DNA from: JAGVXH01 sp041649755
GTDB taxonomy: Archaea > Nanobdellota > Nanobdellia > Pacearchaeales > GW2011-AR1
Length of the DNA: 64,000 bases
Assembly: GCA_041649755.1 (NCBI GenBank)
Contig: JBAZMK010000002.1
Span: forward strand, 55,740-119,739
Reading direction: 5' to 3'
Shown piece after piece: positions 17,063 to 23,763 of the stretch. The notes under the pieces were generated by a model that did not search any database, had not been told where the DNA came from, and saw only the letters and a program-made list of their open reading frames with translations. A program made the position numbers and the translations under genes. Each line of letters begins with the position of its first letter. The first letter of the stretch is position 1.

Positions 17063-18196
17063 ATGGAAGTCAGTTTGAGAAGCACTCCAAACGGAATCAA
17101 AACCTTGAAAGGAGCATTAAAATATTGCCAAGACTTCGCAAGAGTTTGTTATACAAAATCAGACTTATCAGAAGTAAAAGAAGAGGGATACAAACCTGCA
17201 TTAGTTAATCGACTAATCCGCACAGGACACCATAGTGTTTTTGACCACTTTACATTAGGATTATATCTTAAAGGGCTTCCAAAAGCTATGGCTATGGTCC
17301 TAAACAATGAACCCCCCCTAACCACCAGTGAAAAGTCAGCAAGATATACTGTAATGGGAGGTATACCCGAAAAACAAAAGACTCTTTATGATAAATGGAT
17401 GGGAATCCTTACAAACCAAATTGATGAAATTTTCCCAGAGTGTGAGGATAGAGATAATAGAATAAGGAAATTAGCACAAGAAAATGCCCGTTATATGACT
17501 AGTGTTTTTACTCCGACAAGAATGGGGTACACAATTTCCTTAAGGCAATTAAATCTCTTAGCAGATAATTTTGAAGAGTTCGGTATGGAGATAAGTAATG
17601 ATGAATTTAAGAACAGACTTTTTTGGGGGGGGATGGTTCCTTTTTTAAACTCTGAAATTGTTCAACGTTTTAGAGTAAAAAGTCTTGAAGATAAATCTAC
17701 TAGGGGAGTCAAGTTATTTGGAGAAGATGTTGAGGAACACTTTGGAAGTAGCATTTACTCTACAAGTCTCTTTATGAGTTTCGCTTGCCTTGCTCAGAAT
17801 CATCGCCATAGAACTATTAGAAACCATATAGTTGAAGGTTGGCAAAAAGGAGCTCCATTAAGATACTTCATTCCCCCAATCCTTCAAGAAGAAACGTCAA
17901 AAAAATGGGTTTCTGATTTAAAAAGAGTTTCTGAAACAGATTTTCCACAAGGACAATTACTAAAGGTTGCGGAAAGAGGAACAAAAGAAGATTTAGAAAT
18001 GAAACTGCGTGAAAGACTATGTGGCTTAGCACAACTTGAAATAGTAAGAGCTATGGACGATTTAGTTAAACGTTATTCTAAAGAGGTCCCTGAAATGAAA
18101 AAACTTATAGGCCCGACATGTGTTACCTCTAAAGAAGGTTGTAAGAAAGGTGGATGTATCTTTGGTCCTAAACATGCAATTGACCGATTAATATGA
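17063..18196 (+). CDS. thyX: ThyX-type flavin-dependent thymidylate synthase, tandem two-domain form
   Basis: The 377-residue protein is longer than standard ThyX (220-260) and looks like two ThyX-related halves. The first half has HHSVFDH (56-62), the distal half of the ThyX signature SEKSARY (89-95) and ENARYMTSVFTPTRMGYTISLRQL (140-163), but the RHR triplet expected near residue 82 is NEP. The second half supplies NHRHRTIRNH with Arg-His-Arg at 248-250, then LRYFIPP, but lacks the serine. ThyX makes dTMP from dUMP with FAD, NADPH and methylene-tetrahydrofolate. The overlap with tmk supports the role. Confidence 0.8.
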   Translation: MEVSLRSTPNGIKTLKGALKYCQDFARVCYTKSDLSEVKEEGYKPALVNRLIRTGHHSVFDHFTLGLYLKGLPKAMAMVLNNEPPLTTSEKSARYTVMGGIPEKQKTLYDKWMGILTNQIDEIFPECEDRDNRIRKLAQENARYMTSVFTPTRMGYTISLRQLNLLADNFEEFGMEISNDEFKNRLFWGGMVPFLNSEIVQRFRVKSLEDKSTRGVKLFGEDVEEHFGSSIYSTSLFMSFACLAQNHRHRTIRNHIVEGWQKGAPLRYFIPPILQEETSKKWVSDLKRVSETDFPQGQLLKVAERGTKEDLEMKLRERLCGLAQLEIVRAMDDLVKRYSKEVPEMKKLIGPTCVTSKEGCKKGGCIFGPKHAIDRLI

Positions 18197-18837
18197 AAAG
18201 AGGTAAATTTATAGTTATTGAAGGGATTAATGGATGCGGAAAAGGAACCCAGTTAGAACGACTTGTAGGGTTGATTCATGGAGCGGATAAGTACAGCACT
18301 ATTTTTGTTACAAGAGAACCAAATAATTTTGATAAAAATGGGATAAAAGCTCGTGAAATGTTAGCGCAAGACGGAGACCCTTATAAAAATGCAGAATCTG
18401 CCGTAGAATACTTCGCAAGAAACCGACAATTTCACAACGCCCAATTTATTCTGCCTATGATTGAAAAGGGGATTCATGTTGTATCGGATAGATACTGGTA
18501 CTCAAATTTTGCATTTCAGCACGCACAAGGAATCCCTTATGAAAAAATTGCTGAAGCAAACAGGCGTTCAAGAAGTCCTGAATTAACTTTAATTATTGAT
18601 GTTCCCGCAGAAGTTGCTGCAGAAAGACTAATAAAAAGAGACGGAGAACAAAGAAGAAAGTTTGATAATAATATTGAATTTTTAGAGAAAGTTAGACAAA
18701 ATTATTTAGAACTCCCTGAAGTTTTGCCAAGCCTTATTCAAGACAGGAGTATTGTTTTAATTAAAGGAAACAGAGATATTGAGGCTGTCTGGGAAGATAT
18801 CAAAGATGCATACAGCTCAGCTTTTAAATCTTGCTAA
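18193..18837 (+). CDS. tmk: Thymidylate kinase
   Basis: The 214-residue kinase phosphorylates dTMP to dTDP. It shows the P-loop EGINGCGKGTQ (10-20), the substrate-binding TREPNN and SDRYWYSNFAFQ segments, and the LID region RLIKRDGEQRRKFD. It starts 4 nt inside the end of thyX (ATGA overlap), so dTMP synthesis and phosphorylation are translationally coupled. Confidence 0.94.
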   Translation: MKRGKFIVIEGINGCGKGTQLERLVGLIHGADKYSTIFVTREPNNFDKNGIKAREMLAQDGDPYKNAESAVEYFARNRQFHNAQFILPMIEKGIHVVSDRYWYSNFAFQHAQGIPYEKIAEANRRSRSPELTLIIDVPAEVAAERLIKRDGEQRRKFDNNIEFLEKVRQNYLELPEVLPSLIQDRSIVLIKGNRDIEAVWEDIKDAYSSAFKSC

Positions 18838-18910
18838 CTCCTTAAAAAAAGTAACTTCCAGTTAGCTAAGTTTACAAATAAAAAGTAAATCATATTCTTG
18901 ACTACAACAA

Positions 18911-18998
18911 TATTTAAAAAGACTATTGATTTTCATTCCATTACACCCACAAGGGATTGTGGAAAAAGGAGGTGCAAGATACCATATCTTGTATTAAG
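18911..18998 (+). promoter_or_regulatory. Promoter and two-hairpin leader of the nrdR-nrdD-nrdG operon
   Basis: A TATTTAAAAA box at 18911-18920 would start transcription near 18940. The leader then holds two perfect inverted repeats: CCACAA/TTGTGG (18947-18962, 4-nt loop) and CAAGATA/TATCTTG (18975-18991, 3-nt spacer). A strong ribosome binding site GGAGGTG (18968-18974) lies exactly between them, 24 nt from the ATG unless the second hairpin folds and brings it to about 7 nt. The palindromes could instead be protein operators, for example for NrdR. Confidence 0.6.
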
Positions 18999-19442
18999 AT
19001 GTTATGCCCTTATTGCAATAATCCAGATACAAAAGTCACGGATAAGAGGGATTGTGATTCAATCACCCGTAGGAGAAGAGAGTGCCTTAAGTGTGAAAAA
19101 AGATTCACGACCTATGAAAGAGTAGAACTGGATTTAAATGTTATAAAAAAAGACGGAAGAAGAGAGAAGTTTTCAAGAAGAAAACTCTTTGAAGGCGTAG
19201 CAAAAAACCTTGAAAAAAGACCTTTCACAAGCGAACAAATTGAGGATATAGTAAGTGAAATGGAAGCCACAATCTATCGAACAGCAAAAGACAAAGATAT
19301 CAAAAGTTCAAAAATAGGAGAAATCGTTATGAACAAACTAAAAAAAGTGGACAAAGTCGCATATATAAGATTCGCAGCAGTTTACAGAGATTTTGAAGAT
19401 GTAAACGATTTCAAAGAAGAAATAAAAAAATTAGAGGATTAA
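18999..19442 (+). CDS. nrdR: NrdR-type transcriptional repressor of ribonucleotide reductase
   Basis: The 147-residue protein has an N-terminal zinc ribbon (CPYCNNPDTKV and CLKCEKRF) followed by an ATP-cone domain (VIKKDGRREKFSRRKLFEG onwards), the standard NrdR layout. NrdR senses nucleotide state through ATP/dATP in the cone and represses ribonucleotide reductase genes. The ATG at 18999 is chosen because the zinc ribbon begins at residue 3; the frame is open for 14 more codons through the leader hairpin. nrdD follows after 4 nt. Confidence 0.92.
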   Translation: MLCPYCNNPDTKVTDKRDCDSITRRRRECLKCEKRFTTYERVELDLNVIKKDGRREKFSRRKLFEGVAKNLEKRPFTSEQIEDIVSEMEATIYRTAKDKDIKSSKIGEIVMNKLKKVDKVAYIRFAAVYRDFEDVNDFKEEIKKLED

Positions 19443-19446
19443 TAAT

Positions 19447-21543
19447 ATGGTTAACAAAATAAGAAAAAGAGATGGGAGTATTGTCTTATTTCAAAAAGAC
19501 AAAATTGCAAATGCCATCTGGAAAGCAGTGAGAGCAGTCGGAGGAAATGACAGGGAAAGAGCAGAAAAAGTATCTGAAATCGTTATAGAGAAACTTGAAA
19601 GACTTCATGGGGATTATGGTATACCTGATGTAGAAGAGGTTCAGGACCTTGTAGAAAAAGTCTTAATAGAAGAAGGTCACGCAAAAGTTGCCAAAGCATA
19701 CATCCTTTACAGAAAAAGTCACGAAGAATTAAGAAATATAAAAGGACTTTTTGATACGATTGAAGTAATTGAAGATTACATTGGATTGGACGACTGGATG
19801 GTTAAAGAAAATTCAAATATGGGCTTTTCTCTTCAGGGGCTAAACAACTACATCGCTACAAAAATAGTATCCAATTATTGGATGAGAAGAATATATCCTG
19901 AAGCGATAAGAAAAGTTCATGAAGCAGGAGATCTCCATATCCACGACTTAGGAACTTTGGGAGCTTACTGCGTTGGATGGGACCTAAAAGATTTATTAAT
20001 GGTGGGATTTAGAGGAGTTAAAGGAAAAGTTGAAAGTAAACCTGCAAAACATCTAAGAACTGCACTCGGGCAAGTAGTAAACTTCTTTTACACACTGCAA
20101 GGGGAAACCGCGGGAGCACAAGCCTTCTCAAATTTTGACACACTTCTCGCCCCCTTCATCAGATATGACAAATTAAATTACAAAGATGTAAAACAAATAA
20201 TGCAGGAATTCGCCTTTAACTTAGCAGTACCTACACGAGTAGGATTTCAAACCCCCTTCACGAATATAACTATGGACCTAGAGGTACCAGAATACATGAA
20301 AAACGAGCCAGTTGTAATTGGAGGAGAACTAAAAAAAGAAACCTATAAAGAATTTGAAGAAGAAATGAAAATGATAAATAGAGCTTTTGCAGAGATTATG
20401 CTTGAAGGAGATGCCTCTGGACAAGTATTTACATTTCCTATCCCAACATATAATATAACAAAAAATTTTAAATGGGACAATCCTGACCACGACCTAATTT
20501 GGGAAATGACCGCAAAATATGGTATACCTTACTTTTCAAACTTTGTCAACTCAGATATGAAACCAGAAGATTCAAGAAGTATGTGTTGCAGACTTAGACT
20601 TGATCAAAAAGAACTAAAAAAAAGAGGGGGAGGACTCTTCGGAGCAAACCCTCAGACAGGGAGTATAGGGGTTGTAACAATAAATATGCCCCGACTGGGA
20701 TTTGTCTCCTCAAATGAAGAAGATTTCTTTACCAGATTAGACAGATTAATGGAACTATCAAAAGAAAGCTTAGAAATAAAAAGAAAAACTATAGAAAAAT
20801 TCACAGAAGTTGGACTTTATCCTTACTCAAAATTCTATCTAAGACAAGTATACCAAAGATTCAACGAATACTGGAAAAACCACTTTGCAACAATAGGATT
20901 AATAGGAATGAATGAGGCAATAATAAATTTTCTTCCTGGAGAAGATATAACAACGTCAAGAGGAAGAGAATTCGCCATCAAAGTTTTAGATTTTATGAGA
21001 AATCGCTTAGAGGGATATCAAAAAGAAACAGGAAACATATATAACCTCGAAGCCACGCCGGGAGAAGGAGTAACCTATCGTTTCGCAAGAATGGACAAGA
21101 AAAGATTCGGAAAGATAATTGTTGCAAATGAAAAATCAGTCACTCAAGGAGCAAAACCCTATTATACAAACTCGTCACAACTGCCTGTAAATTACACAGA
21201 AGACATATTTGAGGCACTTGATTTACAAGATGAATTACAATGTAAGTATACTGGCGGAACGGTCTTTCACACTTATGTTGGAGAAAAACTAAACAAAGAA
21301 GCCGTAAAAACAATTGTCAAAAAAATTGCAAACACTTACCATCTTCCTTATTTCACAATAACACCAACATTTTCTATCTGTCCTATCCATGGGTATCTCC
21401 CTGGAGAACACGAATATTGCCCAAAATGCGACTTAGAACAAGCCTCAAACTCTTCAATTGAAGCAAACACCAAAATTGATGAAGGAAAAAAAGTTGAATT
21501 AATGTCTCAAATAAATAAAGGAGGTGTTCATGGGACGGACTAA
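19447..21543 (+). CDS. nrdD: Anaerobic ribonucleoside-triphosphate reductase, main subunit lacking the glycyl-radical tail
   Basis: The 698-residue protein is class III ribonucleotide reductase. An ATP-cone (residues 1-95) precedes the catalytic barrel, with LHIHDLGTLGAYCVGWDL, SSQLPVNYTEDIFEALDLQ and GGTVFHTYVGEKL. The zinc site CPIHG...YCPKC lies at 645-661. The chain then stops after GGVHGTD, before the glycyl-radical motif that normally ends the same polypeptide. That motif is encoded by the overlapping ORF at 21530. The enzyme is oxygen-sensitive and makes dNTPs in anaerobes with formate or thiol reductants. Confidence 0.95.
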   Translation: MVNKIRKRDGSIVLFQKDKIANAIWKAVRAVGGNDRERAEKVSEIVIEKLERLHGDYGIPDVEEVQDLVEKVLIEEGHAKVAKAYILYRKSHEELRNIKGLFDTIEVIEDYIGLDDWMVKENSNMGFSLQGLNNYIATKIVSNYWMRRIYPEAIRKVHEAGDLHIHDLGTLGAYCVGWDLKDLLMVGFRGVKGKVESKPAKHLRTALGQVVNFFYTLQGETAGAQAFSNFDTLLAPFIRYDKLNYKDVKQIMQEFAFNLAVPTRVGFQTPFTNITMDLEVPEYMKNEPVVIGGELKKETYKEFEEEMKMINRAFAEIMLEGDASGQVFTFPIPTYNITKNFKWDNPDHDLIWEMTAKYGIPYFSNFVNSDMKPEDSRSMCCRLRLDQKELKKRGGGLFGANPQTGSIGVVTINMPRLGFVSSNEEDFFTRLDRLMELSKESLEIKRKTIEKFTEVGLYPYSKFYLRQVYQRFNEYWKNHFATIGLIGMNEAIINFLPGEDITTSRGREFAIKVLDFMRNRLEGYQKETGNIYNLEATPGEGVTYRFARMDKKRFGKIIVANEKSVTQGAKPYYTNSSQLPVNYTEDIFEALDLQDELQCKYTGGTVFHTYVGEKLNKEAVKTIVKKIANTYHLPYFTITPTFSICPIHGYLPGEHEYCPKCDLEQASNSSIEANTKIDEGKKVELMSQINKGGVHGTD

Positions 21544-21658
21544 ATGTGAGGTTTGGAGCAGAGTTGTAGGATACCTTAGACCTGTTTCCCAGTTTAACGA
21601 AGGAAAAGCAGAAGAATTCAAAGACCGAACGTGCTTTAATTGTTCTTGCGAATGCTAA
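21530..21658 (+). CDS. Separately encoded glycyl-radical peptide of class III RNR
   Basis: The 42-codon ORF is in the +1 frame relative to nrdD and overlaps its last 14 nt. It contains KCEVWSRVVGYLRPVSQFN and GKAEEFKDR, the conserved C-terminal glycyl-radical segment of NrdD; Gly14 in RVVGY is the expected radical site. A strong ribosome binding site GGAGGTG (21520-21526) sits 3 nt before its ATG, inside the nrdD coding region, so it seems to be translated as its own protein. The end, RTCFNCSCEC, has four Cys not typical of NrdD tails. An assembly indel or a frameshift are the alternatives. Confidence 0.85.
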   Translation: MGRTKCEVWSRVVGYLRPVSQFNEGKAEEFKDRTCFNCSCEC

Positions 21659-21664
21659 ATTTTT

Positions 21665-21690
21665 GGGAGGAAACTCCCTTTCTTTTTAAA
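21665..21690 (+). terminator. Hairpin with T-rich tail between the radical peptide and nrdG
   Basis: GGGAG and CTCCC form a 5-bp stem closed by a GAAA tetraloop (21665-21678), followed by TTTCTTTTT up to the nrdG ATG. It resembles a weak intrinsic terminator or an mRNA-stabilising hairpin in the 32-nt gap, and it also buries the GGGAGG that could act as a distant ribosome binding site. It may lower nrdG expression relative to nrdD. Confidence 0.45.
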
Positions 21691-22392
21691 ATGAAAATCG
21701 CTGGATTCCAAAAAATAACCCTTATTGACTACCCTTCAAAAGTCTCATGTATAATATTTTTATGGGGCTGTAACTTTCGTTGCGGTTTCTGTTACAACCC
21801 TGACCTTGTGATAAGAGAAAAAGAAGAAGAATTCTCTAAAAAAGAGATATTAAAATTTCTTGAAAAAAGGAAAGACAAGTTAGAAGCAGTTTGTATAACT
21901 GGAGGTGAACCTCTTTTAAGCATAGAAGAAAACTTCCTAAAAGAAATAAAAAAATTAGGGTACCTCATAAAAATAGACACAAATGGAAGTTACCCTGAAA
22001 AATTAAAAGATTTAATCAAAAAGAACCTCGTAGATTATATTGCAATGGATATAAAAGCTAGCAGAGAAAATTACCCAAAAGTCACAGGAATTAAAGTTAA
22101 TTTAAACAAAATTGAAGAGTCTATAAAGATTGTATATGAATTTGGTGAATATGAATTTAGAACAACAGTCGTCCCAAGATTCCACAACGAGAAAGAAATA
22201 GAAGAAATAGGAAAATGGGTAAATAAAATTTGCAATGGAAAACCAAAAAAACATTTTCTTCAGGGATTTAAAAATAAAGGTAATTTTATAGATGACAAAT
22301 TTAAAAAAGAAAAAGAAGTGGAAGAAAAATTTTTAAAAAGACTCAAAAAAATTGATGAAGAATATTTTGAAAATGGAGAGGTAAGGATATGA
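21691..22392 (+). CDS. nrdG: Anaerobic RNR activating enzyme (radical SAM)
   Basis: The protein of about 233 residues generates the glycyl radical on NrdD using SAM and a [4Fe-4S] cluster. The cluster motif is CNFRCGFC near residues 27-34, followed by ITGGEPLL and KIDTNGSYPE. The start at 21691 (MKIAGFQKITLIDYPSK) matches the usual N-terminus; the frame is open for 17 codons upstream, but these overlap the radical peptide. If the radical peptide is separate, NrdG must activate it in trans or in a complex with NrdD. Confidence 0.93.
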   Translation: MKIAGFQKITLIDYPSKVSCIIFLWGCNFRCGFCYNPDLVIREKEEEFSKKEILKFLEKRKDKLEAVCITGGEPLLSIEENFLKEIKKLGYLIKIDTNGSYPEKLKDLIKKNLVDYIAMDIKASRENYPKVTGIKVNLNKIEESIKIVYEFGEYEFRTTVVPRFHNEKEIEEIGKWVNKICNGKPKKHFLQGFKNKGNFIDDKFKKEKEVEEKFLKRLKKIDEEYFENGEVRI

Positions 22393-22796
22393 TAACCAAA
22401 ATAAGGTCAGAAGAAGTTTATAGACATTTTAAGGGAGAAGAAAAGCTATACAAAGTTCTGGGCGTTGCAAGATGTAAAATAATAAGACAAAGTGATTTGA
22501 AGAATCTTGAACTAATATGCCACGCAAAAGATTGTGAAAATCCCGATGAAGAATTTGATGTTTTTAGGGAAATCTTGGAAGAAATAAATTCAGCTAATGT
22601 AAAATTTTGGATAAATGGAAAAGATAAAATTACTTATGTTGTCTACCAGCAACTATATAGCTCAGAAGATTTTCCAAAAAACACAATTTGGATGAGAAGT
22701 ATAAGAGATTTTACAGGATATAAAAACCTTGAAGAAGGAAGAAGGGTTAAAAGATTTGAACTAGTAAAAGATTTATCTTTAGTTACAAATATTTAA
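22389..22796 (+). CDS. DUF1653-like protein in the nrd operon
   Basis: The 135-residue protein begins with VYRHFKGEEKLYKVLGVARC and contains YVVYQQLYSSEDFP and IWMRSIRDFTGY. These are the three hallmarks of DUF1653 (YRHFKG, VVYxxLY, W-R-x-x-x-F), stretched by an insert of about 45 residues between the first two. Its start overlaps nrdG by 4 nt, tying it to deoxynucleotide metabolism. The biochemical role is unknown. Confidence 0.65.
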   Translation: MITKIRSEEVYRHFKGEEKLYKVLGVARCKIIRQSDLKNLELICHAKDCENPDEEFDVFREILEEINSANVKFWINGKDKITYVVYQQLYSSEDFPKNTIWMRSIRDFTGYKNLEEGRRVKRFELVKDLSLVTNI

Positions 22797-22820
22797 AATC
22801 ACCCTTTTCATTTTATCTAT

Positions 22821-23534
22821 ATGGAAAGAATACATATAATAGGAAAAAACCCCGAAAGCATAGACAACTTAAAGAAAGAACTAAAAGATAATAATTTCAC
22901 TTATTGCGAAGAAAACCCAGAAATTGTAATTAGTTACGGAGGAGACGGAATGTTCCTCATAGCAGAAAGAATATTCCCAAGTATACCTAAGTTGCTCATA
23001 AGAGATAGCGCCAAAGGAAACAATTGCCATAAAATAAATTTAAAAGAAGCATTAAAATATCTCAACGAAGGAAATTTCAAAATTGAAGAAATAAAAAAGA
23101 TAAAAGCCACACACAAAGGAAGATTTGAATACAGAGAATTAATAGGGATAAATGATATCGTTATAAGAAACAGCTTACCAACAGAAGCGATAAGATTTAG
23201 ATACAAAGTAAATAACTCTGAATGGAGTGATACTTTAATTGGAGATGGGCTTGTAATTTCAACTCCTTATGGCTCAAAAAGAGGCGCATACTTTTATTCA
23301 ATTGAACAAAAAAGTTTCAATGAAGGTTTAGGAATCGCATTTAATAATACAACAGAAAAAAAAGGACATTTAATATTAAAAGAAGAAGATATAGTTGAAG
23401 TTGAAATAATGAGGGGTATAGGAGTTTTAGTCTCTGACAACAACAGAGATTTCATCAATCTGGAAAATGGAGATAAGGTAAAAATCAGACTAATTAAAGA
23501 CACTGCAAAAAGAATAATCCTTAAAGAAGAATAA
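22821..23534 (+). CDS. nadK: NAD kinase
   Basis: The 237-residue protein phosphorylates NAD to NADP. It has the signature YGGDGMFL (Asp42 in GGDG) and the second conserved block IGDGLVISTPYGSKRGA, corresponding to the GD-x-x-x-x-TPTGS loop. The Asn of the NE/D motif may be INDIVIRNS. It is shorter than many NadK proteins but complete. It follows the nrd operon by 25 nt and could supply NADPH for ThyX. Confidence 0.9.
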   Translation: MERIHIIGKNPESIDNLKKELKDNNFTYCEENPEIVISYGGDGMFLIAERIFPSIPKLLIRDSAKGNNCHKINLKEALKYLNEGNFKIEEIKKIKATHKGRFEYRELIGINDIVIRNSLPTEAIRFRYKVNNSEWSDTLIGDGLVISTPYGSKRGAYFYSIEQKSFNEGLGIAFNNTTEKKGHLILKEEDIVEVEIMRGIGVLVSDNNRDFINLENGDKVKIRLIKDTAKRIILKEE

Positions 23535-23576
23535 TCTTTGAAAATCTTTTTAAAGAGTCATTCCATCAAAGTTTAT

Positions 23577-23647
23577 GCGCGATTGGTTTAGTGGTAGAAC
23601 GTAACGTTGCCAACGTTGAGACACGAGTTCGATTCTCGTATCGCGCA
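23577..23647 (+). tRNA. tRNA-Gly (anticodon GCC)
   Basis: Acceptor GCGCGAT pairs with ATCGCGC, the discriminator is A, the anticodon loop is TTGCCAA, and the T-arm ACGAG/CTCGT holds TTCGATT. Its last 23 nt are repeated exactly 46 nt downstream. Confidence 0.95.
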
Positions 23648-23716
23648 TTGATCAGAATGTATTAAACGACCTTATACGAAAAGCTAACTCGTAGAGTTCG
23701 ATTCTCGTATCGCGCA
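23648..23716 (+). repeat. Spacer and 23-nt exact duplicate of the tRNA-Gly 3' end
   Basis: After a 46-nt spacer (23648-23693), positions 23694-23716 repeat the tRNA-Gly T-arm and acceptor 3' strand (23625-23647) without a mismatch. The spacer has no similarity to the hairpin elements by tRNA-Val and tRNA-Gln. A direct repeat of a tRNA 3' end is the usual scar of site-specific integration; here almost nothing lies between the two copies. Confidence 0.85.
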
Positions 23717-23763
23717 CTAAATTTCAATCCTAACAAAGATTCTAAAGAATTACATTAAATAAG

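Noticed and set aside
21520..21545. Programmed +1 frameshift joining nrdD to the glycyl-radical segment
   Set aside because: Skipping one base at the stop would give a continuous chain, and an SD-like sequence lies upstream as in prfB. But the last sense codon GAC cannot re-pair in the +1 frame, and an ATG stands at normal distance from the SD. Separate initiation is simpler; frameshifting is not fully excluded.
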